Assembly: GCA_900553185.1 (NCBI GenBank)
Contig: USCT01000014.1
Location: forward strand, 1-48,459
Source of the DNA: an uncultured Bacteroides sp.
GTDB taxonomy: Bacteria > Bacteroidota > Bacteroidia > Bacteroidales > Bacteroidaceae
Direction: 5' to 3'
Length of the DNA: 48,459 nucleotides
Below, piece after piece: positions 39,996 through 48,296 of this stretch. The position numbers and the translations under genes were made by a program. Under the pieces are notes generated by a model that was not told the origin of the DNA, did no database searches, and saw only the letters and a program-made list of their open reading frames with translations. The stretch's first letter is position 1. Each line of letters begins with the position of its first letter.

Positions 39996-40853
39996 TTATC
40001 CGTTGTTTCGATATTCCAGGGGACTCATGCCCACGTTTCGTTTGAAGTATTTTCCGAAGAACGACATGTTTGCGAAATTAAGGGAGTCGGAGATTTCCTG
40101 GATGGAGAGGTGAGTCGACTTCAGTTGTGACTTGGCATCCATGATGACCATGGATGAGATGATGTCCACACAGGTGCTTCCCGTAATCTGCTTGACAATG
40201 GTGCACAGGTGTGCGTGCGAGATACCCAGTTTTTCCGCATACCAGGCTACGTTTCGGGTTGTCTGATAATGCTGGATGACCAGTTGCCCGAAGTTACGGC
40301 AGATCATTTCGCTTTTGGAGATGTTTGGCTTTTCGTTTCCCATGTTCTGATAGAGGATGGAGATTCCCTTGTGTACGTCCGCATACAGGTTGAAGGCAAT
40401 GTCTTTTTTTACTTTTTCGGGCATGTTCTCGTACATGTCAATCAGTAACTTGAAGAAATTTTCGGCCATCCGTGTGCCCTGTTCGCTCAATGGGTATACC
40501 GGTTTTCCCAAGGTGTGATACATGGTATCGATCAGGAAATGCGACTGGTTGTTCTCTTCGATGTACTGGGAAGAGAACCCCAGGATGTAGATTTTCAGGT
40601 CTCCTTCTATCTTGTTTATTTGGAAGATACATCCGGGAATCAGGGTTACCAGGCTATGGGGGTGAACCTGGATTTTGTTCAGGTTGAGTGTAGCTTCTAC
40701 CGATCCTTCCAGACAAAGTACGATTATTTCACATTTCAGTCTGACGGGAAAGTTGGTATACAGGCTCAGTAATTCCTTGTTGATGTCTGTTCCGGCAAGC
40801 CAGTTTTCCGGTAAGTCTATTTGGGGTAATTCTTTTTCCATCATGGATGTCAT
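39996..40853 (-). CDS. AraC-family transcriptional regulator
   Basis: 285 residues. An N-terminal cupin-like sensor domain (about 20-130, FPVRLKCEIIVLCLEGSVEATLNLNKIQVHPHSLVTLIPG) and a C-terminal pair of helix-turn-helix motifs (about 190-283: RNVAWYAEKLGISHAHLCTIVKQITGS and LSIQEISDSLNFANMSFFGKYFKRNVGMSPLEYR). The frame is open to 40985 but the promoter at 40870-40899 rules that out; MTSMMEKELP from ATG 40853 (or 40844/40841) is the start. It is the first gene of the operon with the PCMD lipoprotein and barrel, so it likely controls its own operon. Confidence 0.9.
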   Translation of the reverse strand: MTSMMEKELPQIDLPENWLAGTDINKELLSLYTNFPVRLKCEIIVLCLEGSVEATLNLNKIQVHPHSLVTLIPGCIFQINKIEGDLKIYILGFSSQYIEENNQSHFLIDTMYHTLGKPVYPLSEQGTRMAENFFKLLIDMYENMPEKVKKDIAFNLYADVHKGISILYQNMGNEKPNISKSEMICRNFGQLVIQHYQTTRNVAWYAEKLGISHAHLCTIVKQITGSTCVDIISSMVIMDAKSQLKSTHLSIQEISDSLNFANMSFFGKYFKRNVGMSPLEYRNNG

Positions 40854-40869
40854 TAAATATTTAATCCTA

Positions 40870-40899
40870 CAAAAATAGAAAAAATGAAATATGGAACAA
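40870..40899 (-). promoter_or_regulatory. Promoter of the AraC-PCMD-barrel operon
   Basis: On the minus strand TTG (40899-40897), 19-base spacer, TATTTTTG (40877-40870). It decides the regulator's start codon. Confidence 0.75.
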
Positions 40900-41040
40900 T
40901 CTATTTCGTGTTTATATTTCATAAATTGGCCATTTTCGGACTTTTTTATAAAATCTTTGGTGAAATATACTAAAGAAAAGAACAAAATGACAGGACTCTT
41001 TCATGACCCGTATCTCTTTCCGTTGAAGGATTCGGGCAGG

Positions 41041-41080
41041 TAAAAAAATACCACCCGTCTCCTTGGCAGGGCGGGTGGTA
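41041..41080 (-). terminator. Terminator of the steroid reductase operon
   Basis: TACCACCCG (41049-41057) pairs with CGGGTGGTA (41072-41080); on the minus strand it is followed by TTTTTTTA. It lies 28 bases after the dehydrogenase stop. Confidence 0.85.
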
Positions 41081-41107
41081 CAGGATGGTATGGTGATACG
41101 TTTCCGG

Positions 41108-41980
41108 TCATTCGTTTCTGTTGGGCTCTTTATCTCCGGGCGACAAGTAGGGTTGCAACAACTTCTCCGTATCTGTCCATAAAGAATCCATTTGCGAATG
41201 GCGCAGGTATTTCCCCTTCAGCTTTCTCGGTTTTCCGCTGGCAAACATGGTTCCTGTCACGCCCTCCCATTCCTTGTCGAGTAGCAGGCGGATGGCGGTA
41301 TCGGCTCCCGTTCTGGGTTTGCGGATGAACGGGCGGAACAGGATGTCGGTTAGCGGATCGAACCACATGTCCATGCTGATGATGTTGGTCGATACGATAC
41401 CCGGATCGGCCGCATTGACGGTGATACCTTTGTCTTTCAACATTTCGGCCAGCTTTCGGGTGAATAGCCAGAGTGCCAGCTTGGTATTGCTATAGATGGG
41501 AATGCGCCAGAAACTTCCTTCCTTTCCGCGGGTAAAGAAGTGCGGACCGATTTTTCCGATGGCATAGGTACACGATACCATGCTCACAATCCGGGTACCT
41601 TTGTGCATTCTGGGGAGTAGCAGGCGGGTAAGCAGGAAGGGAGCCAGGTAGTTCACGGCTACCGTGTATTCGAATCCTTCATTGGTCTGGGTGAAGTGCG
41701 TACACATGGTTCCGGCATTGTTCATCAGCAGGTCTATGCTTGTTTCCTTGTTGGTGATCCGCCGGGCCACGCTTACGATATTTTCCATCGATGACAGGTC
41801 TACCTGCATGACCTCGATGTCCGGGTTTCCGGTTTCCAGAACGAGCTGGCTTTTTCGTTCTTCTCCCCGGAAGGCCGTATAGCACAGCATGATGACGTGG
41901 TAACCTGCCGTTGCTACTTCGCGGGTAATTTCGGTTCCCATGCCTCCGTCGGCTCCGGTGATGATTGCGGTCTTTTTCAT
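41108..41980 (-). CDS. Short-chain dehydrogenase, probable 3-beta-hydroxysteroid dehydrogenase
   Basis: 290 residues with the SDR fold: dinucleotide motif TGADGGMG (about 8-15), NNAG at about 87-90, catalytic Ser in SMVSCTYA and catalytic YSNTK. The longer C-terminal part resembles retinol-dehydrogenase-like SDRs that act on lipids or steroids. The frame stays open upstream, but ATG at 41980 gives MKKTAIITGAD and overlaps the stop of the previous gene as ATGA. Its place in an operon with an Old Yellow Enzyme homologue and a steroid 5-alpha-reductase homologue matches the gut Bacteroidales set for which a 3-beta-HSDH role on 3-oxo bile acids has been reported; that role here is by context. Confidence 0.85.
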   Translation of the reverse strand: MKKTAIITGADGGMGTEITREVATAGYHVIMLCYTAFRGEERKSQLVLETGNPDIEVMQVDLSSMENIVSVARRITNKETSIDLLMNNAGTMCTHFTQTNEGFEYTVAVNYLAPFLLTRLLLPRMHKGTRIVSMVSCTYAIGKIGPHFFTRGKEGSFWRIPIYSNTKLALWLFTRKLAEMLKDKGITVNAADPGIVSTNIISMDMWFDPLTDILFRPFIRKPRTGADTAIRLLLDKEWEGVTGTMFASGKPRKLKGKYLRHSQMDSLWTDTEKLLQPYLSPGDKEPNRNE

Positions 41981-43212
41981 TGGGCGGCCTCCTTCTCCAA
42001 CTGGTCGATTTCCTTTTGCAAGGAGGCGGGCAAGGTCTCTTTCAGGTGCTGGTGGCAGGCCATGTCGAGCGTATACATGCGGGCGATGCAATAGTTGCTA
42101 TGCTTGCAATTGCAACGGGCGGCTTCTTCGGCCTTCATGCGGTTTACGAATCCCGGTTCGTTCAGCAGGGCACGTCCCATCTGTACAAACTCGAATCCGT
42201 CGTTCAGTACCTCGTCTATCTTTTCACGCGATACCAGTCCGCCTACGTACACCAGGGGGATTCCGGTTATCTCCTTGCGGAAGCGCAGGGCGTCTTCCAG
42301 GAAGTAGGCTTCCTTGAACGGTACGGTGGGCACCATCATCTTTCCGCACATCCGCACGCCCCATTTCAGCCACCAGCAGGTCATGTAATGGGTCATGGCC
42401 TTTATCGGCATGGCGCCCCGCATGACGTACATCGGTGCCTTGCTTACGAATCCGCCGCTGAGTACCAGGGCCTGGGCACCGTCTTCCTTCAGGCGTCGGG
42501 CCACCTGCAGGCTTTCGTCTATATCCATTCCTCCCTTGAATCCGTCGCGCATGTTCATCTTGACCAGAACGGCCATGTCATTTCCGGCGGCTTTCATCAC
42601 TTCGTCCATGACCATGTCCATGAACCGCATCCGGTTTTCCAGGCTTCCGCCGAATTCGTCTTTCCGGTGGTTGGTATAGGGAGAAAGGAACTGGCTGATC
42701 AGGTATCCGTGTCCGGCATGGATTTCTACGGCGTCGAATCCGGCTTCGCGTGCCAGGCGTACGGAGTCGCCGTAGGCACGTGCCATGGCGGGTAGTTCGT
42801 CTTTGCGCAGGCCGCGTACGAAGGTAGGCGAGTAGAGATTGAATCCGCTACTGGCTCCCACAGGTGTTTCGCCGCAGATGGCTTTGTGTGACATGTTTCC
42901 GCAATGTCCCAGCTGGATGCTGACGGCGGCTCCTTCACGGTGTACGTCGTCTGTAAGCTGGCGAAGTCCCGGAACGATTTCCGGCCGCATCCATAGCTGG
43001 CGGTCGAACGACAATCCGCTACGGGTTACGGCGGCGTATGCTACGGTCGTCATACCTACTCCTCCGGCGGCTACCGAGTGGTGATAATCCAACAATTCTT
43101 TGGAAGGTTTGTTGCCGGGACACATGCTTTCGAAAGCGGCCGAACGGATAGTCCGGTTCCGGAGTGTGAGAGGGCCGATGTTTCCGGGTGTGAACAATAA
43201 TGATTCTTTCAT
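41977..43212 (-). CDS. NADH:flavin oxidoreductase (OYE family), probable steroid 5-beta-reductase
   Basis: 411 residues. A single Old Yellow Enzyme barrel: SAAFESMCPGNKPSKELLDYHHS near the N-terminus, SIQLGHCGN, VEIHAGHGYLISQFLSPYTNHRKDEFGG at about 163-190 (active-site His/Asn-type residues), VYVGGLV, and MGRALLNEPGF binding the FMN phosphate. A C-terminal Cys group CNCKHSNYC could hold an iron-sulfur cluster, but the second FAD/NAD domain of BaiCD/BaiH (about 650 residues) is absent. In the bile-acid context such enzymes reduce the delta4 bond of 3-oxo steroids. Middle gene, 13 bases after the 5-alpha-reductase gene and overlapping the SDR gene. Confidence 0.85.
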   Translation of the reverse strand: MKESLLFTPGNIGPLTLRNRTIRSAAFESMCPGNKPSKELLDYHHSVAAGGVGMTTVAYAAVTRSGLSFDRQLWMRPEIVPGLRQLTDDVHREGAAVSIQLGHCGNMSHKAICGETPVGASSGFNLYSPTFVRGLRKDELPAMARAYGDSVRLAREAGFDAVEIHAGHGYLISQFLSPYTNHRKDEFGGSLENRMRFMDMVMDEVMKAAGNDMAVLVKMNMRDGFKGGMDIDESLQVARRLKEDGAQALVLSGGFVSKAPMYVMRGAMPIKAMTHYMTCWWLKWGVRMCGKMMVPTVPFKEAYFLEDALRFRKEITGIPLVYVGGLVSREKIDEVLNDGFEFVQMGRALLNEPGFVNRMKAEEAARCNCKHSNYCIARMYTLDMACHQHLKETLPASLQKEIDQLEKEAAQ

Positions 43213-43225
43213 GATAATCGTAGAA

Positions 43226-43987
43226 TTAGAAAATATAAGGGATCAGACATTTTCGGTTGCCTACGGCCTTTGTCCCGAATTCTTTTCGGTACCGGTTCCG
43301 GATGGCGTATGCCCGTGGAGCCAGGTTGGCAAAGGTCCAGAGTACGAAAATCCATGCGGCCGTAGACTGAGTCAGTACGGCAAAACCGGTCCATTCCACC
43401 AGTTCCCCGAAATAGTTGCCTGAAGTGACATATTGATAGATTCCTTTTTGTGGAAGATAGTGTCGGGTATCTCCTGCCGGACGTAAGTTACGGATCACGT
43501 GGTCGGCATGCAGGTTGATGAGCATGCCGCCGAAGAACAACAGGCATCCACCGATGAAGGAAGGGGTGGTGAACCAGGCTTCCGTATACGATTCGGCATG
43601 CAGGTAGAACAGGTCGTATCCGATCAGGAAGGCATTGATGACATTGAACAGCACTCCCATGGCGGTGATGGCTATGGGCATCCGGCTTTTTCCTTTCATC
43701 AGTAGCGGGAAGATGAACGAACGCTGGAAGTAGTGCAATTCGAAAAGCAGGAAGAATACCAGCAGTACCGTAGAAGATGGTGCCGGAGAATTCCACCAGA
43801 AGAAGAGCATCATCAGAAAAGCCGGGCATTCCATGATGATCCATCCCGCTTTGTTGGGAAGGCTGATTCCCCATTGCCGGCTCTGGAAGATACCATATCC
43901 CGCCTTGACGAAGAAAAGCGAGATAAAGACAACGACCGCCAGCACCGGCATGAGGTAAAGTAATGTATGATACATTGTTTCGAGCAT
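43226..43987 (-). CDS. Steroid 5-alpha-reductase family protein
   Basis: 253 residues, close to human SRD5A1 length, with six or seven hydrophobic segments. The C-terminal half has the family signature: NLHADHVIRNLR, then YVTSGNYFGELVEWTGFAVLT, FANLAPRAYAIRNRYRKEFG and the terminal RKCLIPYIF, all NADPH- and steroid-contact regions of 3-oxo-5-alpha-steroid 4-dehydrogenases. It would reduce the delta4 bond to the 5-alpha (allo) product in the membrane. First gene of the operon; ATG at 43975 is an alternative start. A -7 box lies 35 bases upstream and three 21-bp direct repeats lie beyond it. Confidence 0.9.
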   Translation of the reverse strand: MLETMYHTLLYLMPVLAVVVFISLFFVKAGYGIFQSRQWGISLPNKAGWIIMECPAFLMMLFFWWNSPAPSSTVLLVFFLLFELHYFQRSFIFPLLMKGKSRMPIAITAMGVLFNVINAFLIGYDLFYLHAESYTEAWFTTPSFIGGCLLFFGGMLINLHADHVIRNLRPAGDTRHYLPQKGIYQYVTSGNYFGELVEWTGFAVLTQSTAAWIFVLWTFANLAPRAYAIRNRYRKEFGTKAVGNRKCLIPYIF

Positions 43988-44021
43988 GGTAATTTGTTTT
44001 TGAGGGTTGTTGTTCAGCCGT

Positions 44022-44029
44022 CAAATGTA
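44022..44029 (-). promoter_or_regulatory. Promoter -7 box of the steroid reductase operon
   Basis: TACATTTG on the minus strand fits TAnnTTTG. The -33 position carries no TTG, so the promoter may need an activator. Confidence 0.55.
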
Positions 44030-44118
44030 CGGATTTTATTTGGGATTACAGTCTCCTTTTTTATGGAATGATTGTCCCGAAACCTCCATGATTTCCTTGA
44101 TCGTACCTTTTGAGGGCC

Positions 44119-44181
44119 TTTACAGGTCTATTTTTCTGCTTTTCAGGTTCATTTTTCTCCTTAACGGGTTCAAAATTCTTT
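44119..44181 (-). repeat. Three tandem 21-bp direct repeats, candidate operator
   Basis: Units at 44119-44139, 44140-44160 and 44161-44181. The plus strand shows TTTACAGGTCTATTTTTCTG, TTTTCAGGTTCATTTTTCTC and TTAACGGGTTCAAAATTCTT at the same register. The 21-bp period is that of tandem half-sites bound by AraC-type domains. The repeats lie between the HTCS stop (44199) and the promoter box of the steroid operon. Confidence 0.7.
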
Positions 44182-44198
44182 TTGTGGCGGTAGAATTT

Positions 44199-47100
44199 TT
44201 ACGGAAGTTTTTCGTCTTTGCTTTTTTCGGCGAACAGGGAGGGAGAGGTACCGAATTGTTCCGTGAAATGCTTGCGTAAGGTCCGTGTATCGTTGTAGCC
44301 GACCATTTCGGCCACTTCCTGCATGGAGTATTTCTGCTCCAGAATCAGGGTTGCCGCCTTACTCATGCGGATACTTCGGATCATGTCGATGGCATTTAGC
44401 TTACTTACCTGCTTGAGTTTCCGGTAGAGTGTGGGCTGGCTCATGTTTAGTTCGTCGGCCAGTTTCTTGACATTAAACGTTTCATCGGCCAGATTGGCTT
44501 CAATTATCCGGATGACTTGCCGGATGAACGTATCGGTTTCTGACGGTTCATCGGACGAAGGCCGGTGGGTCAGCATCAGTGATTTGGTATAGATACGTTT
44601 CAACCGTTCCCTTTGAGTAATCAGGTTTCTGACCTTCATTGCCAGTATTTCGGGATTGAACGGTTTCATGACGTAATCGTCTATCCCCGTTCTGGTAGCT
44701 GTCAGTACATCGGTGTCTTCGGCTTTGGCGGTAAGGATGATAATCGGGATGTGCGTAGTCCGAGGGTTCTCTCTGATTTCGCGACTACAGGCGATACCGT
44801 CTTTTACGGGCATCATCAGGTCGCAGATGATGAGGGTGGGTATCTGTTCGGTGGCCAGCCGTACACCTTCTTCTCCGTTACAGGCTTCGATTACCCTGAA
44901 TTCTTTCCGGAAGATACCGCAGATGAAGGAACGCATGTCTGTATTGTCTTCGATGACGAGCAGACTTTGTTGGGGAGTAGGCTGGGAAGTCTGTGTCTTC
45001 TCCGTGACGGTTTCCGGATGCGGAGATTGTGGTGCAGGTTTCTGAACGTATGTTTCTTCCGGCAGATTTATGGAGGAATCTGTCTGGAAGTGAGCCTTTC
45101 CTTCCGGAATAAGCAGGGTAAATGTAGAGCCTTCTTTCGGTTTGCTTTGGAACGTAACCGTACCGTGATGGAGTTCCATGGTATGCTTGACGATATGCAG
45201 ACCGATTCCTGTCTTGCTGGAAAATTGCGGAGTGTTAGGTCCGGTGATGAAAGAATCGAAGATATGCTCCTGTAATTCTTCGGAAATACCGATTCCGTTG
45301 TCGGTCACGTCGATACGGCAGAAGGGAGTGTCGTCTATTTCTACTTTCCGGACGTGTATGCTGATTTTTCCTTGTCTTTCGGTGTATTTCAACGAATTTG
45401 ATACGAGATTCCGAAGAACGGAAACTATTTTTTCCGTATCGATCCATAGTATATACGGTTGTGAAGGTACGTCTATGGTCAATTGGATTTCCTTGCTGGC
45501 AGCCAGTTCCTGGAATGCCTGGCAGGTTTCCATGGTCAGTGTAACGATGTCGGCTTGGGAGAGACGGAGTTTCACCATGCCGGCCTCTATTTTCTGGATG
45601 TAAAGAAGCTGGTCTATTAGGGTATGAAGGGAAGCTCCGTTCCGGTAAATCAGATTTAGCTTTGGGTATAATTCGTTGTCGGGGTTGAGCTTATGAATGA
45701 TTTCCTGTAGCGGAGAAAGAATTAAAGTCAAGGGCGTACGAAGCTCATGTGCCGTGTTTGTAAAGAAGTTTTCCCGTTCTACCCGAAGTTGTTTTTCCTT
45801 GTCGCGTTCCAGTTGTGCGGCAAGAACTTCGTGCTTCAGTTCCATGACTCGTTTGAAACGGGCCTGACGTATCTTGAAATGCCGGATGATTCGATAGATA
45901 AGTATCAGTATGATTGTCACGACAATGAGTCTGAACCACCAGGTTTCGCTCCAATGCGGAAGAATGGTTATCTGAAGTTCGGTAAGAGGGCCCAGTTGTT
46001 CGTTGGGATACATGTTTTGGATCTGAAAGGAGTATGTATCGGCTTTCAGGTTGTTATAAGATACTTTCCTCTGGTTGTCGGTAATGATCCATTCTTGCTG
46101 GTAGGGATAGAGTCTGTAGCGGATTTTCTGATGCTGGTTGCTGTACGACAGACTATTGAATCCCAGTGAGAAATTCCGGTTGGAGTTGTTGAGTCTAAGC
46201 GAGTGCGTATGATACAGGTTTTTCGATAGAATGGTCTGGCCGTTTATTTGTTCTCCTATCTCTACTGTTTTGTTGTTAATTTCCAGGGTGTGGATGGCTA
46301 TCGGGTCTTTTCGGTTTCCATAGCTGATTTCTTCGGGAGCAAAATAAGTCAGGTTCCGGTTATTTCCCCATAACAGGTAGTGCCTGTATGCGCATACGGA
46401 ACTGTTACTTCCGGAAAGAAAGTAGTGATAGAAAAGTTTCTGTTTTCTGCTGTATCGTGAAATGCAGGTATTGGAGCCTATCCAGATATGTCCGTTGGGG
46501 TCTTGTAGCAAGCATCCGATGGAATTGCTGACCAGTCCGTTACGTGTCGTGAAGAAATCGATGACGGTTTCATTTCTCAGGTTCATGATCATAAGTCCTG
46601 TGGTAGAGCCGATATAAAGTTCTTCACCGGCGGTGACCAGCAATGAACGGACCGATGCATGCCGGAGTTTGGAAGCAGTTCCGTAGCCGAGGATGATTTC
46701 TCCTTTCGAAACCTTTCCAAACCCGTTGTATTCTGTTCCTAGCCAGATGGTTCCGTTGATGTCTTTGGCAAGTGTTCTGACCACCAGATTTTGTGACGGA
46801 TTGTCGGCTACGGGAATCCGGCGGCATTGTCCGTCACGAGGGGTATAGTAAAGCAGGGAGTGGTCTGTTCCGATCCAGAAATTGTTTTGTCGGTCCTGAA
46901 GAATACACCAGATGGCCGCATGATTTTCCGTACCTTCAGGAAAGAGTCTGATGGTTTTGTAGTTATTCTTGTAGGTGGAATAAACGGTGATTTGTCCGTC
47001 TTGTCTGCCTATCCACATTTCCTGATGAAGTGTGTCCTGGCAAATGCAGAGTGCCGTGGTATGTTTGCCTTCCGGAGAAGAATCAAGGTAGTCGAAATCC

Positions 47101-48296
47101 AGACGGGTTGTCGGATTGAAAGGAGTTTTGCTTCTCATGAGTCCTTTGTGGTAGGTGGTCATCCATAAATAGCCTTGCTTGTCGGTGGTTATTCCCGTTA
47201 TTTCATTGTGCCGGTTCTGGCGGAACTGATGAATGAATTGCTGACGGAGGTCGGAGAAGAGTACGCCCCCTCCGTACGTACCTATCCATAGAATGTTGTT
47301 CGGATCGCAATACGCACAAATCATACGTGGTTCGATGTGTTGGTTGGTGAGTGAGGCGTTGTTGTAGATTTGAATGGTGGGATTGTCGAATGTTCCGTCG
47401 TCCGATGTCAGGACTGTATATCCGTTCCAGGTAGGAAGCAATAGTTTCTGGTCGGAAATGGGAACAATGGCGTAAATGTCGGTATGTGATATTCGGCGGG
47501 ATGGATCGGAGGAATTATAACTGAAATAATCAAGTTGGCTGGTTTGTTCGTTATAGCGTATCAGTCCTTCTGAAACGGTACTGATCCATACATGTTTGCC
47601 TTGTTTTAGCAATTGAGTTATCCGGCTGGTCAGTTGAGGAATAAAGGTTCTTTTCTCAACTTTTTCAGTTTGCAGGTGATAGCGTATCAGGTGCGAAGCA
47701 TTGTCTGTCAGGTACAGATATCCCTTTTGGGGATAAAAGGCGTAGCAGGTAACTGTTCCTGAGGTGATTGGGCGGAGATCTTTTTTTCTGATGGTTTTGA
47801 GCAGAAGTTTGCTGATATTTCCGTTGGAAGTCGTTTGAGAGTGGAGCTGTCCGTAAAGGAGGAAAGTATCGGTGAGCAGCCAGCAGGTTCCGTCGGGCAT
47901 GGGACAGAGGCCTGTTATGGAGTCATACGACTCCATTCCTTCGATAGGGATGAATTCTTCCTGCTGGAGATTGAATGCATACAGCTTGTTTTCTTCGGTA
48001 AGAATTCCGATGCATTCGCTGTTCAGCTGGTGGATGGATCGGATATGATTGTTTGAGCCTGGGATGGCGAAGTTCTTGAAGCTGCTTCCGTTGTAAAGAC
48101 TGAGTCCGAAGTCAGTACCGAACCACATAAAACCATCTGTATCTTTGAAAATGCAGTTTACTTTGTTGTCGGCCAGTCCGTCTTGGATTGTCAGGAGATG
48201 AAAATCGTCGTTGAAGAAGGCATGCGTATTTATGGAGAATGTCAGGAAGCAGAGGCTGACCAAAATGTAATGTAAGCAGGAACGAAACGTATTCAT
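44199..48296 (-). CDS. Hybrid two-component system sensor-regulator (HTCS)
   Basis: 1365 residues, one-protein signalling. Signal peptide ending INTHA (about 26); a large periplasmic sensor made of Reg_prop beta-propeller repeats (DGLADNKVNCIFKDTDGFMWFGTDFGLSLYNG is the first) and a Y_Y_Y domain (NLKADTYSFQIQNM, about 740-780); one membrane helix at about 787-808; HisKA with phospho-acceptor H850 in TAHELRTPLT; HATPase (DNGIGIS, GIGLHIVK); receiver with D1159 in LIICDLMMPVKDG; and a C-terminal AraC-type DNA-binding domain (LADELNMSQPTLYRKLKQ, VAEMVGYNDTRTLRKHFTEQFGTSP). HTCS proteins usually sense glycan fragments and control nearby utilisation loci. None is in the window; the nearest downstream target is the steroid operon. 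Confidence 0.96.
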   Translation of the reverse strand: MNTFRSCLHYILVSLCFLTFSINTHAFFNDDFHLLTIQDGLADNKVNCIFKDTDGFMWFGTDFGLSLYNGSSFKNFAIPGSNNHIRSIHQLNSECIGILTEENKLYAFNLQQEEFIPIEGMESYDSITGLCPMPDGTCWLLTDTFLLYGQLHSQTTSNGNISKLLLKTIRKKDLRPITSGTVTCYAFYPQKGYLYLTDNASHLIRYHLQTEKVEKRTFIPQLTSRITQLLKQGKHVWISTVSEGLIRYNEQTSQLDYFSYNSSDPSRRISHTDIYAIVPISDQKLLLPTWNGYTVLTSDDGTFDNPTIQIYNNASLTNQHIEPRMICAYCDPNNILWIGTYGGGVLFSDLRQQFIHQFRQNRHNEITGITTDKQGYLWMTTYHKGLMRSKTPFNPTTRLDFDYLDSSPEGKHTTALCICQDTLHQEMWIGRQDGQITVYSTYKNNYKTIRLFPEGTENHAAIWCILQDRQNNFWIGTDHSLLYYTPRDGQCRRIPVADNPSQNLVVRTLAKDINGTIWLGTEYNGFGKVSKGEIILGYGTASKLRHASVRSLLVTAGEELYIGSTTGLMIMNLRNETVIDFFTTRNGLVSNSIGCLLQDPNGHIWIGSNTCISRYSRKQKLFYHYFLSGSNSSVCAYRHYLLWGNNRNLTYFAPEEISYGNRKDPIAIHTLEINNKTVEIGEQINGQTILSKNLYHTHSLRLNNSNRNFSLGFNSLSYSNQHQKIRYRLYPYQQEWIITDNQRKVSYNNLKADTYSFQIQNMYPNEQLGPLTELQITILPHWSETWWFRLIVVTIILILIYRIIRHFKIRQARFKRVMELKHEVLAAQLERDKEKQLRVERENFFTNTAHELRTPLTLILSPLQEIIHKLNPDNELYPKLNLIYRNGASLHTLIDQLLYIQKIEAGMVKLRLSQADIVTLTMETCQAFQELAASKEIQLTIDVPSQPYILWIDTEKIVSVLRNLVSNSLKYTERQGKISIHVRKVEIDDTPFCRIDVTDNGIGISEELQEHIFDSFITGPNTPQFSSKTGIGLHIVKHTMELHHGTVTFQSKPKEGSTFTLLIPEGKAHFQTDSSINLPEETYVQKPAPQSPHPETVTEKTQTSQPTPQQSLLVIEDNTDMRSFICGIFRKEFRVIEACNGEEGVRLATEQIPTLIICDLMMPVKDGIACSREIRENPRTTHIPIIILTAKAEDTDVLTATRTGIDDYVMKPFNPEILAMKVRNLITQRERLKRIYTKSLMLTHRPSSDEPSETDTFIRQVIRIIEANLADETFNVKKLADELNMSQPTLYRKLKQVSKLNAIDMIRSIRMSKAATLILEQKYSMQEVAEMVGYNDTRTLRKHFTEQFGTSPSLFAEKSKDEKLP

